A DNA stretch of 64,000 bases, taken from CAZYBO01 sp964645205 (lineage in GTDB: Bacteria; Pseudomonadota; Alphaproteobacteria; Rickettsiales; SXRF01). The notes beneath the pieces are model-generated. The model was not told where the DNA came from. It saw only the letters and a list, made by a program, of their open reading frames with translations, and searched no databases. The stretch lies in NCBI GenBank assembly GCA_964645205.1, contig CAZYBO010000004.1, positions 1 to 64,000 on the forward strand, read 5' to 3'. Positions 22,680 to 31,927 of this stretch are shown one piece after another (the stretch's first letter is position 1; each line of letters starts with the position of its first letter). The position numbers were made by a program, and so were the translations under genes.

Positions 22680-23691
22680 ACACCAGCCCGCTATCGTCCG
22701 GGTAGAACTTAGCCTCAGCGCAGGAGGCTTCGGTAAGCCCGGCGCTTACCGCCAAGGCACGCAAATACGGCAACGAAAACCGGAAATAGCCGGCTTTGGG
22801 GTCGAAGCGGAAGCCGTCGCCATCCATTTTTTCCGCCGTGAATGCAAGCACGCCGCCCTGCTTCAGTGCAGCAACTGCCAGCGGCAGCAATCGTGCGGGA
22901 TCGCCTATATAGCTCAACAATCCGCAAAATAGCACCACATCATAGCTGGTGGGTGCGGCCTCACCCAAAAATTCATGCACCTCCCGCTTGATCAGCGCGT
23001 CATAGAGTTTTTTGCCCTGCGCATCCTGTACTTTCATCGCCTCTTCGAGCATCCGCCCGGAGAAATCCACGCCCGTAAGCTCGGCCGACACATCGCGCAG
23101 GCGCGAGCCGCACAGCCCCGTCCCCACACCAAGCTCCAGCACCGTATGGTCGATGCGCCCCGGCACGAGCGCCGCGCGGATGGCGTCCGCCAGCGCGATA
23201 TGCGCGGTGTATTCATAGTGATTCACCTGCTCTTCGGAAAAGCCGGACGCAATCGCTTCAAAATGCTCCAGCACCATTGAAGCCGGCATTTTTTTTGGCA
23301 GTTTCTCGGCGGGCGTAGACGAGCCACTGGCGAGCGCGAGCATATACGCGGTTTCTTCGTGACTGGGGTTGAGTTTTAGCGCCTTAGTGAGCGCGGCGAT
23401 GGCCTGCGGATTCTTCCCATCGGCCATCAAGCTGCGGCCAAGGTAATACCACGCCTCCGCATGGGTGGGATCCATCCATGTCGCCATTTTCAGGCGCAGC
23501 ACGGCGTCGCGTATATTCCCAAGCTGAAAATGCCTCACGCCCAGCGTGAAGTTGTTTTTCCCGATATCACGGTGCTTATACCAGTCCCCGCTGAGACCGA
23601 ACATTTTCTGCACGATTTCCGCCAGCCCACTTTGCATATCCTGGAGGATGGTGACGCGGGGCGGTTTTTGGCTCGGCTTTTGCGAAATCAT
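22663..23691 (-). CDS. TPR-repeat methyltransferase
   Basis: A 342-residue protein combining TPR units and a SAM-dependent methyltransferase domain. The TPR part is at about residues 45-120 (VRHFQLGNIRDAVLRLKMAT, AEAWYYLGRSLMADGKNPQA). The methyltransferase has the SAM loop VLELGVGTGLCGSRL and DVVLFCGLLSYIGD. The substrate is unknown. The family occurs in alphaproteobacteria as TPR-containing methyltransferases. It is divergent from ubiG, with 62 bp between starts, and overlaps the GNAT gene by 17 bp. Confidence 0.8.
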   Translation of the reverse strand: MISQKPSQKPPRVTILQDMQSGLAEIVQKMFGLSGDWYKHRDIGKNNFTLGVRHFQLGNIRDAVLRLKMATWMDPTHAEAWYYLGRSLMADGKNPQAIAALTKALKLNPSHEETAYMLALASGSSTPAEKLPKKMPASMVLEHFEAIASGFSEEQVNHYEYTAHIALADAIRAALVPGRIDHTVLELGVGTGLCGSRLRDVSAELTGVDFSGRMLEEAMKVQDAQGKKLYDALIKREVHEFLGEAAPTSYDVVLFCGLLSYIGDPARLLPLAVAALKQGGVLAFTAEKMDGDGFRFDPKAGYFRFSLPYLRALAVSAGLTEASCAEAKFYPDDSGLVCVFKK

Positions 23692-23753
23692 GGCTATAAT
23701 CCCCCAGATAATCCGCCAATCCTACCGTAAGCACACCAAAAGGGAAGAAAAAC

Positions 23754-24470
23754 TTGAGCGAATCCGCCCGCCGCACCACCGTAGACGCCGAGGAAATCGA
23801 GCGTTTTTCACGTATCGCCGACGAATGGTGGAACCCGCACGGCAAATTCGCCCCGCTGCACCGCATTAATCCGGTGAGAATTGCGTGGATACGCGATAAG
23901 ATTACCGCGCATTTCGGCAAGCTCGAAGGCCACTCTTTGCTCGATATAGGCTGCGGCGGCGGCCTCGTGGCCGAACCGATGGCACGCCTCGGCACCACCG
24001 TCACCGCCATCGATGCCTCCGAAAAAAACATCGCGGTGGCAAAACTACACGCAGAGCAATCCGGGCTAACTATCGACTACCGCTGCACCACCGCCGAAGC
24101 CCTGACCGGCACGTTCGACGTCGTGCTCGCACTCGAGATCATCGAACATGTGTCCGATGTCGAGGCCTTCGCCGCCGCCATCTGCAAGCTGGTAAAACCC
24201 GGCGGCATCCTCATCCTCTCCACCCTCAACCGCACGCCGAAATCCTATGCGCTGGCCATCGTCGGCGCGGAATATATCCTGCGCTGGCTCCCGCGCGGCA
24301 CCCACACATGGAGCAAATTCCTGAAACCCTCGGAAGTGCACGCGCACCTTCGTCACAACGGCATGGAAGTCGGCGAAATGACCGGCATGGTGATGAACCC
24401 ACTCACCTTCAAATGGGAGATGAACGCGAAGGATGTGAGTGTGAATTATTTGTTATCAGCGAGGAAATAA
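23754..24470 (+). CDS. ubiG: Ubiquinone biosynthesis O-methyltransferase UbiG
   Basis: UbiG carries out both O-methylations of the quinone ring in ubiquinone synthesis. The 238 residues match the family (about 240-250). The N-terminal ADEWWNPHGKFAPLHRINPV is a UbiG signature and LLDIGCGGGLVAEPMARLG is the SAM-binding loop; HTWSKFLKPSE lies in the membrane-associating region. The start is TTG, preceded by AGGGAAG at normal spacing; no ATG fits the conserved N-terminus. Its TAA stop shares one base with the next ATG (TAATG). Confidence 0.96.
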   Translation: MSESARRTTVDAEEIERFSRIADEWWNPHGKFAPLHRINPVRIAWIRDKITAHFGKLEGHSLLDIGCGGGLVAEPMARLGTTVTAIDASEKNIAVAKLHAEQSGLTIDYRCTTAEALTGTFDVVLALEIIEHVSDVEAFAAAICKLVKPGGILILSTLNRTPKSYALAIVGAEYILRWLPRGTHTWSKFLKPSEVHAHLRHNGMEVGEMTGMVMNPLTFKWEMNAKDVSVNYLLSARK

Positions 24471-24889
24471 TGCCCAAGCCATCTAAGGCAAAAATATTTT
24501 TTGGGTTTCTTTCCCTATCCATTTTTGCCTATGGGATGCAGTATTGGATCGCACTGGATGCATTTCTGGCGACGGCGCAGGAAACCGAGGGCGTAATCGT
24601 TGACCGTCATTTTCTAAACAGAACGGTAGTATACAGCGTTAAAGGTGAAACGTTTCGTACGGATTGCATTCCCGAAATAGCAGGACGATTTAGGGCAAGA
24701 TTTGGTGATTCAATACGGGTTATATATGATCCGTTCTCACCGACCACTATTCAATGTGACTACCACCAAACGAAAGGTAGGGGCACTCCACTTGCCATCA
24801 TGGTTAGTGCTACTCTGATTTTTCTGTTCGGTGTTTTCCCTGACTTCATAAAGACCAAACGCAGGCGTAAAACCCGCAGTAAAGACTAG
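24470..24889 (+). CDS. DUF3592-like membrane protein, AT-rich
   Basis: A 139-residue protein with membrane segments at about residues 9-31 and 105-125, separated by a small extracytoplasmic domain (ETEGVIVDRHFLNRTVVYSV to GDSIRVIYDPFSPTTIQCDY). The domain pattern, a VxYDPxxP strand after an initial helix, resembles DUF3592. The function is unknown. It is translationally coupled to ubiG (TAATG), but one sampled 60-base line is only 35% G+C against 57% in ubiG, which suggests recent arrival. The tail KTKRRRKTRSKD is strongly basic. Confidence 0.65.
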   Translation: MPKPSKAKIFFGFLSLSIFAYGMQYWIALDAFLATAQETEGVIVDRHFLNRTVVYSVKGETFRTDCIPEIAGRFRARFGDSIRVIYDPFSPTTIQCDYHQTKGRGTPLAIMVSATLIFLFGVFPDFIKTKRRRKTRSKD

Positions 24890-24901
24890 TCGTTTTATCG
24901 G

Positions 24902-25717
24902 CTAGGATACAAAATCCCGGTCATGCGTAAGCGACGGCAAACTCTTGCGCACTTTCTCCACCTGCGACACATCAATCTCCGCCATCACCACGCCCTCTTT
25001 TTCGCCGCCGTCGGCCAGCACTTTGCCCCACGGATCGATAATCAGCGAATGGCCGAACGTTTTGCGGCCACCGGGATGCGTGCCGGTCTGCGCGGGTGCG
25101 ATAATAAAACACCCGTTCTCAATCGCCCGCGCGCGCAACAGCGTGTGCCAGTGCGCCTCGCCGGTCACACGCGTAAACGCGGAAGGCACGGTGATGATCG
25201 AAACCCCCGCCTTCGCCAGTGCGCGGTAAAGCTGCGGGAAACGGAGGTCGTAGCACACGGTCATGCCGAGTGCGGCATCGTCCAATTTCGCCGTCACCAT
25301 CCGCCCACCCGGCAGGAAGCGCGCCGATTCGCGGTATACCTGCCCGTCGCCGACATCGACGTCGAACAGATGGATTTTATCGTACGACGCTACAATCGCG
25401 CCCTGCGGGTTGAACAGCAGCGAGCGATTATAAAATTTCTGCGCATCCTGTTCAGCCGCCACCGCGATCGACCCCGCCAACAGCCAGCATTCATGCTTCT
25501 TCGCCAGCGCCGCCGACGCGCGCAACGCCGGATGTGCGTCCTGCGCAAACCGTTCGCGCGCAGCCCCCGGCTCATCCATCAAAAACGCATTCTCCGGCAG
25601 TGCGATAAACTTCGCGCCCTCTGCCGCAGCTTCGGCCACCAGCGTTTCGATTTTAGCGATATTGACGGCAATCTCCGCGCCGGAATTAAGCTGGATGAGG
25701 GCTGTTTTAAGAGTCAT
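24902..25717 (-). CDS. Carbon-nitrogen hydrolase (Nit1/deaminated-glutathione amidase type)
   Basis: A 271-residue nitrilase-superfamily amidase. The catalytic triad is visible as Glu42 in ALPENAFL, Lys114 in YDKIHLFDVD and Cys155 in TVCYDLRFPQLYR. The DLRFP motif and length are those of Nit1/NitA enzymes, which repair deaminated glutathione; that substrate is inferred from the family. The ATG at 25717 follows GACTCTTAAAAC-type sequence with no strong ribosome site. It is separated from aspS by a palindromic repeat. Confidence 0.88.
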   Translation of the reverse strand: MTLKTALIQLNSGAEIAVNIAKIETLVAEAAAEGAKFIALPENAFLMDEPGAARERFAQDAHPALRASAALAKKHECWLLAGSIAVAAEQDAQKFYNRSLLFNPQGAIVASYDKIHLFDVDVGDGQVYRESARFLPGGRMVTAKLDDAALGMTVCYDLRFPQLYRALAKAGVSIITVPSAFTRVTGEAHWHTLLRARAIENGCFIIAPAQTGTHPGGRKTFGHSLIIDPWGKVLADGGEKEGVVMAEIDVSQVEKVRKSLPSLTHDRDFVS

Positions 25718-25731
25718 GTTACCCCAAAATC

Positions 25732-25818
25732 TTTGTCATTCCCGCGAAAGCGGGAATCTCATCTGTCAACATAACACATGCCTTGCATGAAGATTCCTGC
25801 TTTCGCAGGAATGACAAA
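25732..25818. repeat. Inverted repeat (GTCATTCCCGCGAAAGCGGG type)
   Basis: Two 28-bp arms, 25732-25759 and 25791-25818, match as inverted repeats at 26 of 28 positions across a 31-bp spacer. Each arm is itself a hairpin (ATTCCCGC-GAAA-GCGGGAAT). It fills the gap between the aspS stop and the nitrilase start. It may act as a transcript-end hairpin but has no T-run. Confidence 0.85.
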
Positions 25819-25834
25819 TAAGGCTTGCATCGAC

Positions 25835-27670
25835 TTACGCCGCTTCGCCTTTATCTTTTTCACTCTCTTCCGCCAGCAGTTGCTTTGCTTTCGGCGACAG
25901 TTGCAGGTGCAGCTCGCGCAATTGCTTATCGTCGGCGGGCGACGGCGCCTGCATCAACAAATCTTCGGCTTTCTGGTTCATCGGGAAGGCGATGACTTCG
26001 CGGATGTTCGGTTCTTCGGCCAGCAGCATCACGATGCGATCCACACCCGGCGCGAGGCCGCCGTGCGGTGGGGCGCCGAATTTGAACGCGGAGATCATGC
26101 CGCCGAATTTCTTGTCCACCACGTCCGGCCCATAGCCTGCGATCTCGAACGCCTTATACATGATGTCCGGCTTGTGGTTGCGGATCGCACCGCTCGACAG
26201 CTCAACGCCGTTGCACACGATGTCATACTGGTACGCGAGGATATCCAGCGGATTCTTGGTCAGCAGCGCCTCCATCCCGCCCTGCGGCATGGAGAACGGG
26301 TTGTGGCTGAAGATGATTTTCTTTTCTTCTTCGTCATATTCAAAATACGGGAAATCGATGACCCACAGGAATTTGAACACGCCTTTTTCCAGCAGATCGA
26401 GTTCGTCACCCAGCTTCGTGCGGACTTTTCCTGCGAATTTCGACGCGGGCAGTTCCTTATCGCACGCGAAAAACACCGCGTCGCCACCGCGCAGATTGGC
26501 TTTCACGGCGATCTGCGCCAGCACGTCAGCGGGGACGAATTTAGCGATGGGTCCTTTGCCGACCAGCGTGCCGTTTTCTTCTTCGATCACGATATATCCC
26601 AGCCCCGGCGCGCCTTCACCCTTCGCCCAGTCATTGAGCTTGTCGAAGAAAGAGCGCGGCTGGGAAGCGGTTTTCGGTGCGGGAATCGCACGCACCACGC
26701 CGCCGTCTGCGATGATTTTCTTAAACGCGTTGAACGTCACCGACGGCTGGTTGAACTCAGCGGTCACGTCGGCGATCAGTAGCGGGTTGCGCAAGTCCGG
26801 CTTGTCGCTGCCATAAGTGAGCATCGCTTCTTTATAGGTGATGCGCGGGAACGGCGCGGGCGTCACGCGGTGTTTGGAGAATTGCTTGAATACGCTGTAC
26901 AGCACCGGTTCGATCGCTGCGAACACGTCTTCCTGCGTCACGAACGACATCTCGATATCGAGCTGGTAGAATTCGCCCGGCGAGCGGTCGGCGCGGCCGT
27001 CCTCGTCGCGAAAGCACGGCGCGATCTGGAAATAGCGGTCGAATCCCGACACCATCAGCAACTGCTTGAACTGCTGCGGCGCCTGCGGCAGCGCATAGAA
27101 TTTACCCGGATGGATGCGCGACGGCACGAGATAATCGCGCGCGCCTTCGGGCGAGCTTGCCGTCAGGATCGGCGTCTGGAATTCATTGAAGCCCTGCTCG
27201 ATCATACGGTGGCGCAAGGAAGCGATCACCTGGCTGCGCAGCATGATGTTGCGGTGGAGTTTCTCGCGGCGCAGATCGAGGAAGCGGTATTTCAGGCGGG
27301 TTTCCTCCGGCTGCTCCCGGTCGGCGTTGATCTGCAGCGGCAGCGGATCGGCGGCGGATTCCAGCGTATACTGCTCCACCACCACTTCGATCTCGCCCGT
27401 GGGCAATTGCTTATTAACCGTCTCCCCGTTACGCGCCACCACCTTGCCGCTGATGGTGATCACGCTTTCCAACTTCACGTCGGTCAGCGCCTGAAAATGC
27501 GTGTTGCCCTCGGTGGAGACGAGCTGCGTGATGCCGTAATGGTCGCGTAAATCGATAAACAGCAAATTGCCGTGGTCGCGTTTGCGGTGCACCCACCCGG
27601 AAAGGCGGACGGTCTGGCCGACATGTTCTAAGTTCAGCGCGGCGCAGTGGTGGGTACGGTAGAGATGCAT
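25835..27670 (-). CDS. aspS: Aspartyl-tRNA synthetase
   Basis: Class IIb synthetase, 611 residues. Domains: N-terminal OB-fold anticodon-binding domain (about 1-130, GQTVRLSGWVHRKRDHGNL), the catalytic core with motif 2 FRDEDGRADRSPGEF and FVTQEDVF, the bacterial GAD insertion (about 290-420), and motif 3 APPHGGLAPGVDRIVML. Many alphaproteobacterial AspRS enzymes are non-discriminating and also charge tRNA-Asn; this cannot be settled from the window. The start MHLYRTHHCAALN matches family N-termini; an upstream in-frame ATG would add 23 residues across the promoter. A good promoter lies 37 bp upstream. Confidence 0.97.
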   Translation of the reverse strand: MHLYRTHHCAALNLEHVGQTVRLSGWVHRKRDHGNLLFIDLRDHYGITQLVSTEGNTHFQALTDVKLESVITISGKVVARNGETVNKQLPTGEIEVVVEQYTLESAADPLPLQINADREQPEETRLKYRFLDLRREKLHRNIMLRSQVIASLRHRMIEQGFNEFQTPILTASSPEGARDYLVPSRIHPGKFYALPQAPQQFKQLLMVSGFDRYFQIAPCFRDEDGRADRSPGEFYQLDIEMSFVTQEDVFAAIEPVLYSVFKQFSKHRVTPAPFPRITYKEAMLTYGSDKPDLRNPLLIADVTAEFNQPSVTFNAFKKIIADGGVVRAIPAPKTASQPRSFFDKLNDWAKGEGAPGLGYIVIEEENGTLVGKGPIAKFVPADVLAQIAVKANLRGGDAVFFACDKELPASKFAGKVRTKLGDELDLLEKGVFKFLWVIDFPYFEYDEEEKKIIFSHNPFSMPQGGMEALLTKNPLDILAYQYDIVCNGVELSSGAIRNHKPDIMYKAFEIAGYGPDVVDKKFGGMISAFKFGAPPHGGLAPGVDRIVMLLAEEPNIREVIAFPMNQKAEDLLMQAPSPADDKQLRELHLQLSPKAKQLLAEESEKDKGEAA

Positions 27671-27706
27671 GGGTTCGTGCCTTGTGTTAAGTATTAAGGA
27701 CTTCGT

Positions 27707-27735
27707 GGTATAGTGGATTACAGGCAAATTGCCAA
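27707..27735 (-). promoter_or_regulatory. aspS promoter
   Basis: On the minus strand TTGGCA (27730-27735) and TATACC (27707-27712) are 17 bp apart, giving a transcript start about 30 bp before the aspS ATG. It is a close match to the housekeeping consensus at -35 and moderate at -10. Confidence 0.55.
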
Positions 27736-27798
27736 GCATTTAGCTGGGGTTAAGATAAATACTAGCCTTTCTGCCCCCTACCCCCTATATATCCCTGC

Positions 27799-28950
27799 AT
27801 GCGTTTGATTACGGAACAAAAAGAGCTTGTCGCGTTTTGCGCGGAGGTGGATGGCGGAAAGTTTATCACGGTGGACACCGAGTTCATCCGCGACAAAACC
27901 TATTACCCCAAACTCTGCCTGCTGCAGATCGCCGGACTTGAACAGGAAGCGGTTATCGACCCGCTTGCACCCAAGCTCGACCTAGCACCGGTGTTCAAGC
28001 TGATGCAAAAGCCCGGACTCGTGAAAGTATTCCACGCCGCACGGCAGGATATCGAAATTTTCCACATGCTATCGGGCAAAATCCCCACGCCGATTTTCGA
28101 CACGCAGGTGGCGGCGTCCGTATGCGGCTACGGCGAATCGGTGGGGTATGAAACGCTGGTCAATAAAATCGTCGGCTGCGACGTGGATAAAAGCTCGCGC
28201 TTCACCGACTGGGCAGCGCGCCCGCTCTCCGACAAGCAGTTGCAATACGCGCTCTCCGACGTCACGCACCTGCGCGTCATTTACGCCAAGCTGAAAGAAC
28301 AGATCGAAGCCGCCGACCGCACCTCGTGGATCGAAGAAGAACATGCGCGCCTGAGCGATCCGGCCATCTATAATTCCGATCCTGCCGACGCATGGAAACG
28401 CCTCAAATTCGGCAACCTCCGCCCCAAACATTTAGCCGTGCTGCGCGAGCTGGCGAAGTGGCGCGAGATCGAAGCGCGCGCCGCCAACGTTCCGCGCGGC
28501 CGCATTTTGAAAGACGAAACGCTGGTGGAGCTCGCACTCGCCATGCCGCGCAAAGACACGGAACTCACCCGCATGCGCGGCATCGACAAGAACCTCGCCA
28601 AAAGCAAGATCGACGCCGTGCTGGAATGCGTGAATACCGCGCTTGCGCTCCCCTCCTCCGAATTCCCGCAAGCCAAGAACCAGCGCCGCCCGCAGAATAT
28701 CGCTGGCGCATCCGCCATGCTGCAATTGCTGCTGAAAGTACAGGCCGATGTCGGCGGCATCGCCAGCCACATGATCGCCGACAAGGACGATTTGGAAGCC
28801 ATCGCGCTCGGCAATTTCGACACACCCGTCATGCAAGGCTGGCGCTACGACATCTTCGGCAAAAAAGCCGAGCAGCTCATGCAGGGCAAGCTGCGCTTGT
28901 CGCTCAACCCGAAGAATAAACAGGTGGTGTTCGAGGACGTGGAAGGGTAA
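27799..28950 (+). CDS. rnd: Ribonuclease D
   Basis: RNase D trims 3' ends of tRNA precursors and other small RNAs. The 383 residues carry the DEDD exonuclease domain (Asp26 and Glu28 in VDTEFIRDKTYYPKL, then VKVFHAARQDIEIF and LQYALSDVTHLRVIY). The HRDC domain follows at about 205-290 (LREWAKWRE-like LRELAKWREIEARAAN). No Shine-Dalgarno sequence is visible before the ATG. TATATAT lies eight bases upstream, so the message may be leaderless. It is divergent from aspS and convergent with uvrB, three bases apart. Confidence 0.94.
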   Translation: MRLITEQKELVAFCAEVDGGKFITVDTEFIRDKTYYPKLCLLQIAGLEQEAVIDPLAPKLDLAPVFKLMQKPGLVKVFHAARQDIEIFHMLSGKIPTPIFDTQVAASVCGYGESVGYETLVNKIVGCDVDKSSRFTDWAARPLSDKQLQYALSDVTHLRVIYAKLKEQIEAADRTSWIEEEHARLSDPAIYNSDPADAWKRLKFGNLRPKHLAVLRELAKWREIEARAANVPRGRILKDETLVELALAMPRKDTELTRMRGIDKNLAKSKIDAVLECVNTALALPSSEFPQAKNQRRPQNIAGASAMLQLLLKVQADVGGIASHMIADKDDLEAIALGNFDTPVMQGWRYDIFGKKAEQLMQGKLRLSLNPKNKQVVFEDVEG

Positions 28951-28953
28951 TCA

Positions 28954-30972
28954 CTATCCCTTTTTTTTCTTCACCCCCGGCGTATCCACCGCCAGTTTGT
29001 CGATCATATTGCGGATGCGTGCCGCTTCCTCGAATTCAAGATCCGAAGCCGCTTCCAGCATTTTCTGGCGCAAGGCGTCGATGTATTTGTCGCGGTTCTT
29101 GCCGTCGTCTTTCACTTCGTATTTCCCGCTGCGGGTGTCCACCGTGTAGTGGTCGCGCTCGTAGACGGATTCGATGATTTCGCCGATATGCGCGCGCACG
29201 CTCTCGGGCGTGATGCCGTGCTCTTTATTGTACGCTTCCTGCACGGCGCGGCGGCGGTTGGTTTCGTCGAGCGCGATTTTCATCGAGTTGGTGATGCGGT
29301 CGGCGTAGAGGATCACCTTGCTGTTGATGTTGCGCGCCGCACGGCCGATGGTCTGGATCAGCGCGGTGGCCGAGCGCAGGAAGCCTTCTTTGTCGGCGTC
29401 TAAAATCGCCACCATCCCGCATTCGGGGATATCCAGCCCTTCGCGCAGCAAATTCACGCCGATCAGCACATCGAACTTTCCCAACCGCAAATCGCGGATG
29501 ATTTCGATGCGCTCCAGCGTCTCCACGTCCGAATGCAAATAGCGCACGCGGATGCCCGCCTCGTCCATATATTCGCTCAATTCCTCAGCCATGCGTTTAG
29601 TGAGCGTAGTCACCAGCGTGCGCTGCCTCTGCTTGATCTGCAAATGGCATTCGCTGAGCAAATCGTCCACCTGCGTCGCCACCGGCCGTATTTCACACGG
29701 CGGGTCGATCAGCCCGGTGGGGCGGATGACCTGTTCGATGAACGCGCCTTGCGTGCGCTCCATCTCCCACTTTCCGGGCGTGGCGGAGACGAATACGGTT
29801 TCCGGGCGCATGCGTTCCCATTCCTCGAATTTCAGCGGGCGGTTGTCGAGGCACGACGGCAGGCGGAACCCGTAATCCACCAGCACCGTTTTGCGCGCAA
29901 AGTCGCCGTTGAACATCCCGCCGATCTGCGGCACGGTGACATGGCTTTCATCAACGAACAGCAACGCATTATCCGGCAGATACTGGAACAACGTCGGTGG
30001 CGGCTGCCCCGCTTCCGTACCGGAAAGATAGCGCGAATAATTTTCGATGCCCTTACAGCTTCCTGTTTCCACCAGCATTTCCAGGTCGAATTCGGTACGC
30101 TGCTGGATGCGCTGCGCCTCCACCAGCTTATTGGCCTTGTGCAGCAGTTCCAGCCGTTGCTGCAATTCTTTTTTAATCTGGATGATCGCCTTTTCCAGCG
30201 TCGGGCGCGGCGTCACATAGTGGCTGTTGGCGAAGATCATGATTTCCTGCAATTTCGCTTTGCGCTCGCCGGTCAGCGGGTCGAATTCGCTGATCGATTC
30301 CACCTCGTCGCCGAACATCACCACGCGCCACGCGGCGTCATCGTAATGCGAGGGGAAAATATCGAGCGTGTCGCCGCGCACGCGGAAGGTGCCGCGCGCG
30401 AAGTCGATATCGTTGCGCTTATACTGCAATTCCACCAGCTTTTTGATCAGCGCAGTCTGCGCGATCGTATCGCCCACGCGCAGCGGCACCACCATCTGCG
30501 AGTAGGTTTCCACCGAGCCGATGCCGTAGATGCACGACACCGACGCCACCACGATCACGTCCTTGCGCTCCAGCATTGAGCGCGTAGCCGAGTGGCGCAT
30601 GCGGTCGATCTGCTCGTTGATGGAAGAATCTTTCTCGATGAACGTGTCGGTGCGCGGGACGTACGCCTCGGGTTGGTAATAATCGTAATAGGATACGAAA
30701 TATTCCACCGCGTTATTCGGGAAAAACGATTTCATTTCGCTGTAAAGCTGCGCGGCGAGTGTTTTATTATGCGCCATCACCAGCGCCGGACGCTGCGTCT
30801 GCGCGATGATTTGCGCCATGGTGAACGTCTTGCCGGAACCGGTGACGCCCAACAGCACCTGGTCGCGTTCTTTATTTTTCAGCCCGTCTATGAGAGCCGC
30901 GATCGCCTTCGGCTGGTCGCCTGCGGGCGTGTAGGCGGATACGAGTGAAAAAGGTGCGTTGGAACTTGCCAC
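28954..30972 (-). CDS. uvrB: Excinuclease ABC subunit B
   Basis: UvrB is the helicase-like damage verifier of nucleotide excision repair. The 672 residues match the family. Features: GDQPKAIAAL near the start, Walker A LLGVTGSGKTFTMA, the beta-hairpin YYDYYQPEAYVP that probes the lesion, FVDESHVTVPQIGGMFNGD, the helicase motif TIGRAARN, and the C-terminal UVR domain (LRQKMLEAASDLEFEEAARI), which binds UvrC. The start is GTG directly after the tadC stop (TAAGTG), without a clear ribosome site. Translation may therefore depend on the upstream Tad gene. Confidence 0.97.
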   Translation of the reverse strand: MASSNAPFSLVSAYTPAGDQPKAIAALIDGLKNKERDQVLLGVTGSGKTFTMAQIIAQTQRPALVMAHNKTLAAQLYSEMKSFFPNNAVEYFVSYYDYYQPEAYVPRTDTFIEKDSSINEQIDRMRHSATRSMLERKDVIVVASVSCIYGIGSVETYSQMVVPLRVGDTIAQTALIKKLVELQYKRNDIDFARGTFRVRGDTLDIFPSHYDDAAWRVVMFGDEVESISEFDPLTGERKAKLQEIMIFANSHYVTPRPTLEKAIIQIKKELQQRLELLHKANKLVEAQRIQQRTEFDLEMLVETGSCKGIENYSRYLSGTEAGQPPPTLFQYLPDNALLFVDESHVTVPQIGGMFNGDFARKTVLVDYGFRLPSCLDNRPLKFEEWERMRPETVFVSATPGKWEMERTQGAFIEQVIRPTGLIDPPCEIRPVATQVDDLLSECHLQIKQRQRTLVTTLTKRMAEELSEYMDEAGIRVRYLHSDVETLERIEIIRDLRLGKFDVLIGVNLLREGLDIPECGMVAILDADKEGFLRSATALIQTIGRAARNINSKVILYADRITNSMKIALDETNRRRAVQEAYNKEHGITPESVRAHIGEIIESVYERDHYTVDTRSGKYEVKDDGKNRDKYIDALRQKMLEAASDLEFEEAARIRNMIDKLAVDTPGVKKKKG

Positions 30973-31923
30973 TTATTTAGGCTGCGCGGGCCCGAAAATA
31001 CCGCCCTTATCGATCACGCGGATGATCGGAGGCCCCAAAATGATGATGATGAAGGACGGAAGGATGCAGAAAATCAGCGGAATGGTGATCAGCACCGGGA
31101 TGCGCGCCGCCTTGGTTTCCGCGTTCAGCAGGCGGGTGACACGCTGGTCGTCCGACAGCACACGCAGGGTTTCGACTAAGCTCGTGCCGAATTTTTCCGT
31201 CTGGATCAACGAGGCCACCAGCGACTTGAACGGAATAATTTCCGTGCGTTCCGCAAGGTTTTGCAACGCCTGCGAGCGGTCGCTGAGCAACGTAAGCTCG
31301 GCGCGGGTGCGTTCAAGCTCATATGCGATTTCAGGATGGGTTGCACGCATTTCAACGCACACTTTGGCAAGCGCGGCGTCGAGGCCTAAGCCGGATTCGA
31401 TACAAACCAGCAGCAAATCGAGCGTTTCAGGGAAGGATTCCAGCAGGAGTTGCTGGCGGCGCTGCTTACGGTTGGTCACGTAGAGGTTCGCCCCGAACAG
31501 GCCTACGATCATCAGCAGCATGGAAACGATAATATCGATCAGGCGATTGGACATCGCCATGTCGGTAGACAGGATCATTTTGACAAAAAGGATGGCTCCC
31601 AGAACAAAAATCACCGGCTGCAAGAGACGCTTGAAAAAAATCACATAGACCGGCGCATAGGGCGATTGTATGCCCGCCTGCTGCATCGACAGCGCGAGGT
31701 CTTTCTGTGATTTGGCATCCACGCCCATCAACAGCAAGATGCCTTCGCAGAAATTGGCGAGCGCAGATGGCGCCTCGTCGTCTAGGGAGCCGGGATGGTC
31801 GAGGGTGGTGGCCGTTTGCAGGCGTGCGCGCACGCGGTCGCGACGGAAAATATTCACCACCGCCATGTAAGCGGTAAACACACCGACGGCGATGATCGCA
31901 TAGATAATATAGCTCGTGTTCAT
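30973..31923 (-). CDS. tadC: Tad pilus inner-membrane protein TadC
   Basis: A 316-residue T2SSF-domain membrane protein. TadB and TadC together form the inner-membrane platform of the Tad/Flp pilus machine. Hydrophobic segments are at about 4-22, 98-116, 122-146 and 283-303. The GspF-like segment around LDLLLVCIESGLGLDAALAK and FGTSLVETLRVLSDDQR is typical. It starts 4 bp after the tadB stop, and its own stop abuts uvrB. It is the last Tad gene of the operon here. Confidence 0.9.
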   Translation of the reverse strand: MNTSYIIYAIIAVGVFTAYMAVVNIFRRDRVRARLQTATTLDHPGSLDDEAPSALANFCEGILLLMGVDAKSQKDLALSMQQAGIQSPYAPVYVIFFKRLLQPVIFVLGAILFVKMILSTDMAMSNRLIDIIVSMLLMIVGLFGANLYVTNRKQRRQQLLLESFPETLDLLLVCIESGLGLDAALAKVCVEMRATHPEIAYELERTRAELTLLSDRSQALQNLAERTEIIPFKSLVASLIQTEKFGTSLVETLRVLSDDQRVTRLLNAETKAARIPVLITIPLIFCILPSFIIIILGPPIIRVIDKGGIFGPAQPK

Positions 31924-31927
31924 AAGA

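Noticed and set aside
29533..30579. A long open frame opposite uvrB
   Set aside because: Low-complexity, Arg/His-rich shadow of uvrB with no ribosome site or family features.
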